Positions 35,431-46,267 of a stretch of 64,000 bases of DNA are shown here, in pieces. This DNA is from Phyllostachys edulis (Eukaryota; Streptophyta; Magnoliopsida; Poales; Poaceae): positions 35,436,820-35,500,819 of the forward strand of contig CM070568.1 of NCBI GenBank assembly GCA_036346405.1. Reading direction: 5' to 3'. Made by a program: the position numbers and the translations under genes. How positions within the stretch are numbered: position 1 is the first letter of the stretch; the number at the start of each line of letters is the position of its first letter. The notes under the pieces were generated by a model. The model saw only the letters and a program-made list of their open reading frames with translations. It made no database searches and was not told the DNA's origin.

Positions 35431-36799
35431 AATGGCGGAGCCAGGAATTTGGTGTTGGGGGTGCACACAAAAAGCAACGCCGGATATGATTAGTTCAAAC
35501 CAGGCAAAAAGCTACCGGTTGGGAAAAAATTTCGGAACCTAGCTATAGACCGATTCTTATCGAATTTTTGGATTTATTTCGTAGAAATTTTGAATCAAAA
35601 TTTGAATTTTTTGTGAAGTTAAAACAAAAAATATAGAAAAAAAATGCATAGCCAAGGTTTGAACCTAGAACCAACCTCTTCAAGACTAAGGGTGTTTCCA
35701 CCACGGCATATGCACTCTTGTGTTTGCATATGGTTACAAACTTTCTTTATATTTGTCAAAAAAAACTAGCAAATTCGAATTTTTTTGGCCAGTTGGAAAT
35801 TTTACCAGAGGGGTCCCGCCGAAATTTCGCCGAAAAAGTTTTCACTGGTTCAAACTACACATCGCCCAACGAAGCCAGGAATTTACCCGTTAGAAGTAAA
35901 AAAACGTCAAGAAAAAAAACAACGGAGGAAATTGTCTACTAGTATCTTTTCGCATGTCATTACTATAGTAATCAATTTGGAAAATGACTTGCATAATAAT
36001 ATGAATGTGAGAAAAATGGAAGTTGCTCCATGCGCACCTGCAAAACCATTGGTCTTAGTGAGTGGCGCGTCACCTACTACTGCTTGCTACTCCCACACTA
36101 GTGCCACACTACCCACCGCTCCTCCTCTCCGCGCCGCACCGGTCGCCGAGCCGCAAGAACCAAATTGGGGAGGCGTTGGAGTATTGGAGATAGAGATGGA
36201 TGTGGGCTGGTGAGTGATGAGATGGATGTGGGCTGATGGAGGCACGAGCGAGCCGTAGGTTGTGAGATGAGCTTCCATGAGAGTGCACACCAAGGAGTAC
36301 TATGAATATGGCACAAATGCAGAACTGATCCCTGGAAATGTTTTCGATTTTTTGATGTGTCCGAGCACCCCTATAGGCTCCGCCCATGATTGTACCCAGA
36401 GATAAATTACTAGTACTCTGCAGGTGTGCATCAGGAAGTGATTGTTTCAGTTGGCGATTGTAGCTAGCCGAGATGACACCATGACAGGAACAAAAGGCTG
36501 CGCCAAGAACCGAAACATTTCGTCAGAATAGATGCCAAAAGCCTTCGCTAGCTTGTACAACTAGTCTTTTGTGATAGTACTCTCTGTGATCGATTATACA
36601 ATGACTTAGGAAGGTGCGGGTGCGGGTGCCTCACTGCTTCAGTGCCTAGCGACTTGCTCTAGTTGGTGGCCTGGGGGGCTGAATCGTTGAAATGGCCAGC
36701 CCAAGTGCCCAACTGTTGAGTGCTTATACCTGGTTTTAAAAAATCATTTATTTTTAGGGGTGCCCGTGCACCAGGGGCACCCCCTGCCACCGCCCATGA
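35431..36799. mobile_element. hAT-like non-autonomous element, possibly composite
   Basis: Starts AATGGCGGAGCCAGGAATTT and ends CCACCGCCCATGA. A perfect 8-bp duplication AGAGAAGC flanks it (35423-35430 and 36800-36807), as for hAT elements. A second copy of the right end, GGCTCCGCCCATGATTG, lies inside at about 36377-36393 and matches the left end better, so the element may be a tandem or nested composite. No transposase. A short direct repeat of GAGATGGATGTGGGCTG occurs near 36195 and 36220. Confidence 0.72.
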
Positions 36800-36807
36800 A
36801 GAGAAGC

Positions 36808-37985
36808 TAAAAGAGAGAATCCACTCGTACACGAAGAGTACTTGAGCTTGGTCAAAAGAAGTATGATCGGCAAGGAATGAAATTAGATACCACTTTGAAA
36901 GAATAAGATGATATCATGTAAAAAAGATGAATCTCATGCCGAGGTCAAGATGATCAAGAGAAGCTACCACTTTTAGAAAGAATACCATTTTTATGATAAA
37001 AACATCATAATGCGATCAAAATGGCATATAGAGTCAAGAAGGTACTTGAGGGTAGCTAGCGAATATAACAAGGATCAACTTGACCAAATGAAGCAGCTAA
37101 AGTAGGTTTAAAGTTGAATGGAATAAAATGGTTGTCTTGTTAGAGAAATTGGTAGTACCGACGTGTACTTGGCGGTAGTACCGAGATGCGGAAGTACCGC
37201 CTTTCAATGGCCGGTAGTACCTTTGTTAAGCTGCCGGTAGTTCCGATTTATCTGGAACTTCAAGGATAGATCTTAGAATTGAGAAATATACAAATTATCC
37301 CTAGTTTTGCACTCAAATAAATGTCATTCATGATCATTATGCATTGAAGAGACTAAAGAGTATCTAAGAACATAGTTTTTATGAATTAAGCTTTTGTTTT
37401 CGCAAATGAAACTTATTTTGATGAAACTTCTTCAAATGAGCAAAACTAAGCATATGAAGGAATTTAAAGCATCCAATTTCGTGTATGAGTCATGAATACC
37501 ATTGTGGACCTATTTATGTGAATAAATTTGACTCAAATGGCAAAACTCACTTAAGTGCTAGAGAGTGACCACTTAGGTCAATCTAGTATTTTGGACGAGT
37601 ATGGCAAAACTTTTGCTAGGTTGGCCTTTTAGAAATCTTGTGAATACCAAAAAGGTTTAAAATAGCCAACTCTAGGATATTCCTTTTGGGATGGTTTTCA
37701 AATTCCTTTCAGAATAGATTTTATACAAAAATTTAGTTTATGTCAAAAACAAGATACTATAATTTTGAACTTTGGCTAGAAACTCTTTTTCACTTAAAAT
37801 AAGTTTTTCTTGAGCCAAAACCTTTGGTAAACCTTTGAAAAGCATTTGTATACATTTTACAACTCGTTTTTCAAAATATTAATAATATTTGTGAAATTTT
37901 TTACTTTTGGCTAAAAGGCTCAATTTTAAAAGACATTACAAGCCCTTAATTTATTTGGGCACACTTAGGGATGTGATATACACTC
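36808..37985. repeat. Outer non-coding repeat, right part
   Basis: Continuation of the outer repeat after the hAT-like insert, again with GGTAGTACCG tiles at 37150-37255. It ends abruptly near GATGTGATATACA (37985), where plant mobile domain sequence begins. No matching TSD with 25149 was found. Confidence 0.5.
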
Positions 37986-37987
37986 GT

Positions 37988-39037
37988 GGTCTCACGTGCA
38001 CAGGCTCAACAGGCCTCGGGGCGCGTGAGCGTACACCCTTTCGAGAGTGTATGGTGTCCAGATGACACGGTCATCCGTTAGCCAATCAAACATCACAACG
38101 TAGTCTGGGTAGGACGTGTGCATAGTGATTGGTGTGTAGATGACCTGTGGAATAGAACAATGCAAACTTAGCACACGAGATTGAAGTACATTACGAAAAA
38201 GGATAAATGTTTAGGAAACTTACCCGTCAGCGGCACCACACTGTACCCAAGGTCGGCCGGTCCACGTCGTCGTCCTCAGCGTACATGTTGACTGTGTACG
38301 CTCGCAAGTCTAGCTGTGGTCGTCCGATCTGGAAACGCTCGAAGGACCACAGCTGAAGGAGCAACGGGCATCATCTAAGGATGGAGCTCTCCCGAACCCG
38401 GTGGGACGCGTCGCACAGGGTGCGGTACGTCGCACATAGCACCGCCGGGCCCCAGACATAGGGCTGGATCTCCTCCACCTGCCAGTCCGCCAGCTCTTGT
38501 GCGTACTAGATCATGTGCTTGTCGACGCTGTCGGTGTGGGGCCCCAGAAACATCACCTACCCGAACAGCCACAGCAAGTAGGCCTCTAAGTGCCTCGTCA
38601 CCGTGTAGTTGGGTGTGTCCTCTGCCATATGCTCAGGCTGCAAGAAGACAGATACACATCATCAAGGTGCACAAATCAATTGATGTGGGAGGACAAGAGT
38701 TTCGAAGACTTACATAGAACTGGCAGATCCACTTCAACGTCGGCTCGTGGGTGTTGCTGAACTTCCTGTAGCCGCTGTCCGGCGGTAGCACCTCTTGGAA
38801 CTTCGCTAGGAACTCCGTGCACCATGTGGCTGGGATGTCGTACACTACCATGGGGAAGCCAGCGTAGGGCAACCTGGTCAGGAAGGTCACGTCCTATAAC
38901 GTCAGTATCATCTCCCCGCACGGTAAGTGAAACGTGTGTGTCTCCAGCCTCTACCAGTCAACCAGCGCCGTCAGGAGGCACCGGTCGTACGAAAAGCGCC
39001 TAGATGTACGGCCACCGCCTGCACGGTCCTGTTCGTC
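37988..39037 (-). pseudogene. Plant mobile domain (PMD) pseudogene, C-terminal part
   Basis: Minus-strand reading in broken frames: YDRCLLTALVDW-stop-RLETHTFHLPCGEM (about 38990-38910), TFLTRLPYAGFPMVVYDIPA, FSNTHEPTLKWICQFYV, a conserved tryptophan-rich stretch at 38590-38250, then SYPDYVVMFDWLTDDRVIW and TPYTLERVYAHAPRGLLSLC (38170-37992). This is the PF10536-type plant mobile domain of MAIN/MAIL1-like proteins and of genes carried by Mutator-like elements. It has several stops. The upstream part lies beyond the nested LTR at 43325. The left edge is cut at the junction with the outer repeat. Confidence 0.85.
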
Positions 39038-39639
39038 TCTAACACCTTGGTTTTTCTGAGTTTTTTTTTTAAATTTCAAAATAAAAAGAACCATTTGGTT
39101 TTGATGAGAGTTCAAAGCTTAACTTGAGATTTTCAGAATTTGAGTGTTTAAAATGACTAAGGCAAACCTCAACTAACCCAAAAGTTGGTTTATTTAGTGT
39201 TGATCGAGCTCTGGAGTTATCTCTCCCTTTCTCTGTTAGTTCTACTCTCCCTCTAGGCTAGCTCTTGTGCCCAGATTTCCTTCCCTTCATTTTGCTTGGA
39301 CATTCTCTTATGTCCAGACCTTCTCAGTGTCCAGACCTCTTTGTTGGTTTGAATCTCTCTGTGGTTTAGACCTCCTTTTGGTCCAAACTTCCTTCTCTGT
39401 TTAGACCTCCTTGTGGTCTAGATCTCTGTTTCTGATTGAACCTTCTTTTGGTTTTGACCTCCTCTTTGAGTCACGACCACCTCGTGGCATCCTAGCTCGG
39501 GTTTGTGTTTCAAATGTCTTTAATTTCTGAAATTCAATTTGGGTTGAATTTCTCCTTTATGGAACTCTCCTGTTTAATTTCCTGTCCTCCCTTGTGTTCA
39601 TTTGAACCTTCCTGTGCTCCTTTGGACCTCTATGTGTCC

Positions 39640-40040
39640 ATTTAGACCTCCCCGTATCCGTTAGGACCTCCTTGGCCCTTCATCTTGGCCGTCAGGACCT
39701 CCCTCGGGTTCATCCTGACCGCCAAGACCTCCCTTGGTTCCATCTTGACCGTCAAGACCTCCTTTGAGTTCATCTTGACCGTTGAGACCTCCTTCGATCT
39801 CCTCTCGACCGTCGGGATCTCTCTTGAGTTAATCCTGAACCGTCAAGACCTCCTTTGCTCTTCATCTTGATAGTCAAGACCTCCCCAGATCTCATCTTGG
39901 CCGTCAAGACCTCCTTTGGACCACCCTCTGTGGATCTCCTCCGTTGGATCCCTCTCCCTTTGAAACCCCTCCGTCTGGACCTCCCTTCGTTTGGATCTGA
40001 TGGTCCAGACCTCCCTTCGTTTGGATCTGAGGGCCCTGAC
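39640..40040. repeat. GACCTCC repeats in LTR 2 U3
   Basis: A degenerate tandem array of about 30-bp units of the form GACCTCCtttgg...TCATCTTGACCGTCAA. This is the complement of the AGGTC...GGTCAAGAT units of LTR 1, so both U3 arrays descend from one repeat type. Similar units recur near the 3' end (43050-43320). Confidence 0.75.
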
Positions 40041-40531
40041 CTCCCCGTGGCTTAGACCTCCTTCTAGTCTAAGGCCTCCCCGCGCGGCTCAGCTCCGCGC
40101 CTTCGTTTGGAACCATCCAATCTGCATTGGACGGCCTGATCTTGTGGCACGTTCGGCTAGTCCGAACCTCCCCTTGGGCTGTGACCACTCCTCTTTGACC
40201 AGACTATTTTCCAAGTTGACTGGTTCCACTTGACAGTCTTGCTTACCCTCATCCTTATCCGCCACCTAAGCCTTTGTGCATTTAATGCCATTTGAGCCGT
40301 ATAAAATGTAGTCACTTACGTGGCCCTTTACTTTCTCTTCTTGTCTCCTCCCTTCACAGCATATCTCGTCCCTTTTGTCTCCTCTTTTCACCAGCTGACC
40401 ATACCTTGCCCTGTTCTCCTTAGCCAGCTGGCCACCCCATGTCTTGTCCATCACCTACCTTTGACCTTCTTTTTTGACCACCTTGGACATGTGTGTTCCC
40501 ATGTCTTACAATGTTGCCTTCACCTTCTCTG

Positions 40532-40539
40532 ATTATAAA
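40532..40539 (+). promoter_or_regulatory. Probable LTR 2 TATA box
   Basis: ATTATAAA in CTCTGATTATAAACAGC, followed by sequence like a leader and by the conserved GTAGATTGCGTT motif about 870 bp on. Confidence 0.5.
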
Positions 40540-40914
40540 CAGCTTGAGTGGCCCTATATCATCACCTTTTTCCATACTTATCTCCTTTTGCTCTCATCCA
40601 GTGTTTCGCCGTGCTTGAAGCTTCGCCAAGGAGTCCATTGAAGCTGCACCGTCGCCTTCTCGCCGCCAAGAAGATCACCGGAGCCTGCGCTACAATCTTG
40701 CTGCCGCAGAACTCGTCGGGATGCCCACGCTGCTTTCAACCGTCGCCGCCATCCACCGACCTCCCCTCCTCCTTTAGTCTTTCTCGGCCTTGGTGAGTCT
40801 CTCCGTGCCCCGATCTTCTCCCTTGTCCCTACGACCACCTGGTGTGATCGTATTCCTTGTACGACCACGTTGTGTAGTCATAGCCTTTGTTGGACCTCCT
40901 CCTCCTTTGGATAT

Positions 40915-41290
40915 CCTGAAGGCCTCCCTTTGCAAAGATGACCTCCTTAGTCTTTTGCAAAGACGAACTTCTTGGTCTTTTTGCAAAGACGACCTTCTTG
41001 GTCCTTTGCAAAAACGACCCACTCGGGTCCTCCTCAGGACCCCCTCCTTAGGACATCCTCTTTGGGATGTCCCTTGAGCTCCTCAAGACCTCCCTTTTGC
41101 TGCCCGAGACCTTCTGTGGACCTCCCTTTTGTAAAGGCCAATTTCTTGGTCTTTGCCACCCTTTCGGTCTTTTGTAAAACCACCTTTCTTGATCTTTTGC
41201 AAAGACCACCCTCTTGGTCTTTGCTGGCCTCTTTGCAAAAGACCACCCTCTTTGATCTTTTGCAAAGACCACCCTCCCGTCGGACCTCCT
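40915..41290. repeat. TTTGCAAAGACGACC tandem array in LTR 2
   Basis: About ten copies of a unit of roughly 30 bp with consensus TTTTGCAAAGACGACCTTCT followed by TGGTC, becoming looser towards the right. It lies downstream of the TATA box, so it would be transcribed. Confidence 0.8.
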
Positions 41291-42933
41291 CCTAAGAGCC
41301 CTTTTTCTAGTTCTGTTAGTTCTGTTCTCTGCTATTTGTTTCTATTTGGTTTACTTGGAGTTCATTGGATCTTATTTTGTCGTTATTTGATTTGCTTGGT
41401 TCTCTCGCGTAGATTGCGTTATCACCGGGGAGCCCGAGTTATCCGAAGGGGTAGATCCTTAAGCTTTCAAGCAAGAGGCAAGTTACACACTTGATCATGT
41501 TGCGCTCAGTATCTCAAATTATTTATGTTCTGTTTCAAATTATTACTGCATGCTTATTTCAATTCAAGTAATTTAATCCCAGTTTTAACTTTGTAGTTAT
41601 TCATAATTCCTTTGTACAACCAAATTTGATTGATGAATTGATCACCCCCCTTGACACCCTAGTAAAGGCTGGTTGGTACATTAGTACGAACCAGCAAGTG
41701 TTGCTAAACTTTGAGCTTAGACGTGCTTAGACCAAAATTCTTGTTTTGGGATATCTTACTGCCAAAAGACCAATGTTGTCTAAATATTTTAATCCATGGC
41801 ATTGGGTTGCTGTGGTAGTTTGCAAAATGCTTTGAAAAGCAAGGAAAAAAGAAAATTGATTTGGACTTGGGCGAACTGGTTGCCTGGATGGGTGTATGTT
41901 CATGCACGGGATCGATCTATTTCTATGGTCGAGGCCCAGGGTTCTATGGAAGTCACCCAGGTCAGTTAAGGACCGGTCTTTGAGCGATAACTTGCTATGC
42001 CTATAATGGGCTATGCCTCACCGTGCAACCACATGTCCTGAGAGTAGGGAGGGGACCTGGCCAATTAATTTGCAGAGTTCCATCGCGGTTGATCTTGTTG
42101 GTACGTGCGAGGTCTTTTATGGCTATCTTTCATGACTATGTTTTCCCACCTGGCACAAGAGGGGGCCCTTGATCTCTGCGGAGTCGCTATCCACAGGGTG
42201 GGGCGAAACCTTAGCGAGGCTGGGTTGCGGTGGAATGATGCATTGTAAAGGCCTTGTCACAAGCTCTAGACTGCTTACCTAAGGTAGTGAGTAGTGGTAC
42301 CCCAGATGCCAAACAAACTAGAGAACTCGTGTCGTGTGGGTAAAGTTGTACACCTCTGCAGAGCATAAAACTATTCGAATAGCCGTGTCCACGGTCATGG
42401 ACATGCTGGCAGGCCTCTCGAAGTTAGATGTTGGTTTTGTTTTCAAAAGACTTTGTAAACTATTTTGGATGTCTATCCAAATGGGTTCGGGCGGGGAGCC
42501 TTGTGACAGGAGGGTATCCTTCACCACTTGCTGATGAATGTTATCCAACTGTAAAATTGATTTGAGAAAATGAATTTTAGTTATTGTATAACTGCCTTGG
42601 AACTTAGTACCTGTATTTGAAAGAAACTTAGCTTTATGCAAATCAACCCTATTATGCCTTCCTTTGAGATATCCATATATGCATGTCATTCCGTTATCTG
42701 ACGAGTGTGACTTGCGAGCACGGTTGTTGTGCTCACTCTTGCTTGATGCTATTTTTAGCAGGGGAAGAGAGCTTTGAGGTGGCCTGTGCAGTGAACCAAG
42801 AGGTCCTGGTCAACTAGGATGCGCTCTCCAGCCGATTGCCTGTGGTGTATCGGGTGGCCTGCTTATTTATTTTCTTCCGCTGTATTGTGGTTGCCAGCTT
42901 GTAAGACCTCTTGTAATCAACTCCTTTGTTATT

Positions 42934-42939
42934 AATAAA
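42934..42939 (+). terminator. Probable LTR 2 poly(A) signal
   Basis: AATAAA in GTTATTAATAAAGTTCACG, about 2.4 kb downstream of the TATA box and 385 bp before the LTR end. Confidence 0.45.
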
Positions 42940-43324
42940 GTTCACGTTTGATGTTGGTTACCACTGTTGTATGTTGTGCGAGCTAGCCATTGATCCTTGG
43001 GACTAGTTCGGGTTGCACAGAGGACTTGAAGTCATTCTAAGTCTCATGACCTCCTCGGGTGTGGTCTCTCGACCACCCCTGGTACGGGTCGTGACACTTG
43101 GGATCACCCCATGTCCCATGCCCGCCTTCGGACCTCCGGGTGGTCTTGAAGGACCTCCCGGGTGGTCTTGGGGATCTCTGGGTGGTCCTAAGGGACCTCC
43201 AGTCGATCGTGTTGGGACCTCCTGGGTCGATTATGGCGGACTTGGGACCTCTGGTTTGGTCGTGACAGGACCTCCTAGGTCCTGTTGCGGCTAGGTCTGG
43301 AGACCTCCTGGTCGGGGCGTTACA

Positions 43325-43690
43325 TCGTCCTCCCACGTTGCCTCAACCATCCTCGCCAGTGGAAGGAGACCTGCCTTCCTCAAACTGTGTCGAAAAAGAT
43401 TAAGAAGAAACGTTAGCCCACACAAAGTAGACATGCCTCAAATGAGTACACGAAGGTCACGACTGCATGTACCTCGAAACCTAACATGGCTCCACCTCCA
43501 CGCCTCATGGGCGTCTGCACTGACCATGTGCACCAAACTCAATCGCCATCTCGCCCTCCGGGGGAGGATGGTACTGAGGCGGCTACGATAATGTGCGTTA
43601 ATGACCAGGTCAAGCAGCTCGTACAGCACCGCGCAACGTGTCTTGGGTCCGCCATACCTGAAAATTCAGTGCATATATTGTAAAAATAAT
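43325..43690 (-). pseudogene. PMD pseudogene, N-terminal part
   Basis: Minus-strand sequence just before the nested LTR encodes RHSLRKAGLLPLARMVEATW followed by EDE, the usual start of the plant mobile domain, and joins in frame to the piece at 39032. Upstream (43680-43440) sequence is open in another frame (NAHYRSRLSTILPRRARWRL), which may be a first exon or noise. Confidence 0.75.
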
Positions 43691-44210
43691 TATCGTGCAA
43701 AAATAGAAACCAAATTTAAGTTGGATTTATTTTAATTAAGCTATACAAACACTACTAACCTACTCTTCAATTTTTACATGTATTTTATTAAGCTATACAA
43801 ACCCTACAAACCGTATTAAGCTAATTTATGTTGCTTTTTTTGCCTAGCTGAAATCTGGATTTTTTTCAATTTAAGATGGGTCATGCTATTTCCCTAGTTT
43901 AAAAATAATTTTCGGCATTAACACAATAATTACTGTGCACAAATGGAAACCAAAACTAAGCAAAGATTATTTTCATTAAGCTCTACCTACGCTACTTAGC
44001 TATTCTGCAATTTTTACAGATTTTTAATAGGTATTTGGTACCTTGCTATTCTCCGAGGTGTCTTCCTATTTTTGCATATTTATTCTAAATCATTTGTATA
44101 CCACAACATAAATAATATTTTCATGATTAACTAAACTATACACATCTCAAATGATGTACTACATAAAACAGCTAAAATTATCTAATCTATTGAATTTTAT
44201 TTTGCTATTT
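43691..44210. other. Non-coding part of the PMD-bearing MULE remnant
   Basis: AT-rich sequence with repeated similar segments (AAGCTATACAAACACTACTA near 43738 and AAGCTATACAAACCCTACAA near 43790; TTTTTACA...). It probably corresponds to a leader intron of the PMD gene. No gene was seen. Confidence 0.3.
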
Positions 44211-44419
44211 TTATTTGCTAACTAACAAGGTTTCGAAATAATGTACGAAGTTGCAAAAATATGTACCTGCAAAATGGCTGACCAAATCTGATGCTCCGTC
44301 TCTCTCTTCTCCGTTACGAATTGATAGGGCTCCACTACATTTCTTCTGCCCCTCTCCTCCTCTCTCTTCTTCCTCTTCTCTTTTTTCTGGAATTAAAATG
44401 ACATTTTCACCAATTTTGG

Positions 44420-44670
44420 GGTTTAAATAGCTACACAAAACGCGGTTTCTGCCGCTATTTGAATTGACGATAGGAACACTGTTCACTTCCAATCGACAGT
44501 TCAAATGGCGACAGGAAGCTGAATTGACGACAGACCGTAAACATAGTCCCTATCGTCAATTGGAATGGCGACAGGAGCCTGTCGCCATTCACCCACTTTT
44601 GTAAAAAAAAAAATCGAATATTTATTTTTGTAATTATCTTTTAAAATAGTATTATTTTTTAAAAAAATTC
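44420..44670 (-). mobile_element. Right terminus of a PMD-bearing MULE remnant
   Basis: Palindromic tiles (GAATTGACGATAGG, CGACAGGAAGCTGAATTGAC, CTATCGTCAATTGGAATGGC, GACAGGAGCCTGTCGCCATT) end in an A/T-rich stretch (44607-44680), just as in the intact MULE at 45270. A minus-strand TATTTAAA (44422-44429) sits at the inner edge and points towards the PMD gene. The opposite end is missing and no TSD could be set, so this is a remnant and its outer limit is approximate. Confidence 0.55.
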
Positions 44671-44680
44671 TGAACGACTT

Positions 44681-45087
44681 CAGAGCCGTTCCATCCTCGA
44701 TGCATCACCAAAACGTGAGGAACGGCGCGGGAAGTCATGATTGGAGGAATAAATGTCTGAGCACTTTGAGGCCACCATTCCTTGCGCGCATAGATCAGTG
44801 AGAGATTTCGTTTGGCATTACGATGGATTATGATAACCGGTTTTGGTGGAATAATTGTTTTAAAATATTTCAGTGTTTGGTTGGCTATTTATGTTGCAAA
44901 ACAAAGGAGATGTTGTCGCGTTCCAAATAACATAATATATGTGACTAGTTGCTAAGGAAAACATCCACATGAAAGAAAACATAGAAGCATCGACCATTCG
45001 ATGCATGTAATAATTTGTTGAAACTATAATCCGATTTGCCAGAAAAGATACTAAGTTTTCCATGTTGAGAAAAAAAATCAACACAGC
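44681..45087. other. Gap between two MULEs
   Basis: No gene seen. Mixed AT-rich sequence that is presumably the older host DNA. Confidence 0.35.
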
Positions 45088-45249
45088 AACCGCAAACTTT
45101 GCTTGTACTTGGTTGAATATAAAAAGAGTGTAAAACACCAAAATGTTTGTCGCACAAGTCGATAACACAACCGCAAACTTTGCTTGTACTTGGTTGAATA
45201 TAAAAAGAGTGTAAAACACCAAAATGTTTGTCGCACAAGTCGATAACAC
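45088..45249. repeat. Perfect 81-bp tandem duplication
   Basis: Two copies (45088-45168 and 45169-45249) of an 81-bp unit beginning AACCGCAAACTTTGCTTGTA and ending GATAACAC, with no differences that I can see. It ends 10 bp before the TSD of the MULE at 45270. The 27-codon period makes an open frame on the minus strand, which I regard as accidental. Confidence 0.92.
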
Positions 45250-45519
45250 ATCATGCTTGTTGCATGCGTGAATTTTTTTAAAAAAATAATCTATTTTTTA
45301 TTCGAAAATACAGAAATAATACCGCTTAATTTTTTTTTACAGGAATAATCGCGTGTCGCCGTACGGTTGGACGAGTTCCTCAAGTCGCCCAACCGCAGTG
45401 CGACAAGACTCCAAGTCGCCCTCGGGAATGGCGATTTAAAATAACGAGGCGTCGTTGCTTTATGGATTAGCGACTTGGTGGCGTAACCCAAGTCGCCATT
45501 AGGAGAGCGAATAGTCAGA

Positions 45520-45568
45520 ATGACCCCAAGTCGCCGAACCGTATGGCGACTTGGGGTGGCTATAAAAG
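45520..45568 (+). promoter_or_regulatory. Promoter in left TIR of the MULE
   Basis: TATAAAAG at 45561-45568 lies 18-40 bp downstream of a palindrome (CCAAGTCGCCGAACC / GTATGGCGACTTGGGG). The transcript would run towards the PMD gene. A GTAAGTTT donor at about 45725 suggests a leader intron ending before ATG 46268. A promoter within or beside the TIR is also known for maize MuDR. Confidence 0.6.
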
Positions 45569-46267
45569 GCGCGTGCGGTCGAACCGTCGCCATTCCAACG
45601 CGCGATTCAGCCCAAAAACAACCGAGCCGACAGGAAAAGAGGAGAAAGAGAGGGAAAAAAATAGGAAGGGAAGAAGAAGAAGAGAAGGAAAAGAAGTTCT
45701 TCGTTTCGCATCGACGACTAGGACGGTAAGTTTGTAGTATTAATTTGTACAAGTTTTATTTTTAAACCATGGTAGGTTAGCAAGCAAATATTTAGAGATG
45801 GCATGATTAATTAGTAAGCATGGTACGTTAGCAAATGTTGAGGATAACATGAAGGAAAAATGAGTTAGTAAAAATAAATTTAGTTGTACTATTCTGCGTG
45901 CTGCGCTAATTACGTACATATTACTTTTGTAAATGCTAGTTTATAGAATGATAAACATGTCGATAACGCGTGCATTCGCAAATGCTAGTTTGTAGAATGT
46001 TAAATACACGATACATGGTTCCAATCACGTGGGATTATGAAACATGTGAAATTTTGTTTTTCCCTAAAGCTTCACCCATTATAAATATGCATAGTAACGA
46101 TGGCGTATTAAATATTTACGCAATCCATAGCGATCGGTATAGGCGTTAACGTAATATAGCCTTTCAGTAGGAAAAATTATGTCATTGTGTTGGGGCAAAG
46201 TGTAATGCCATTGGAGTATAATTTAAATCGTAAGTAATATGAATGCTTTTAATTTCTTAATTTGCGT

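Larger units (their letters stand above)
39038..43324 (+). mobile_element. Giant solo LTR 2 nested in PMD pseudogene
   Basis: A 4,287-bp non-coding insert starts TCTAACACCTTGG (a mutated TG start) and ends GGGGCGTTACA, flanked by the 5-bp TSD TCGTC (39033-39037 and 43325-43329). Removing it with one TSD copy restores a continuous PMD frame (WEDEQDRAGGGR across the junction), so the ends are firm. TATA box at 40532-40539 and AATAAA at 42934-42939. It shares with LTR 3 the GTAGATTGCGTTATC...GAGGCAAGT leader motif (41411-41490), CTGCTTACCTAAGGTAGTGA, CTATTCGAATAGCC (42371-42384) and GGACATGCTGG. U3 is rich in GACCTCC repeats related to those of LTR 1. Confidence 0.85.
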
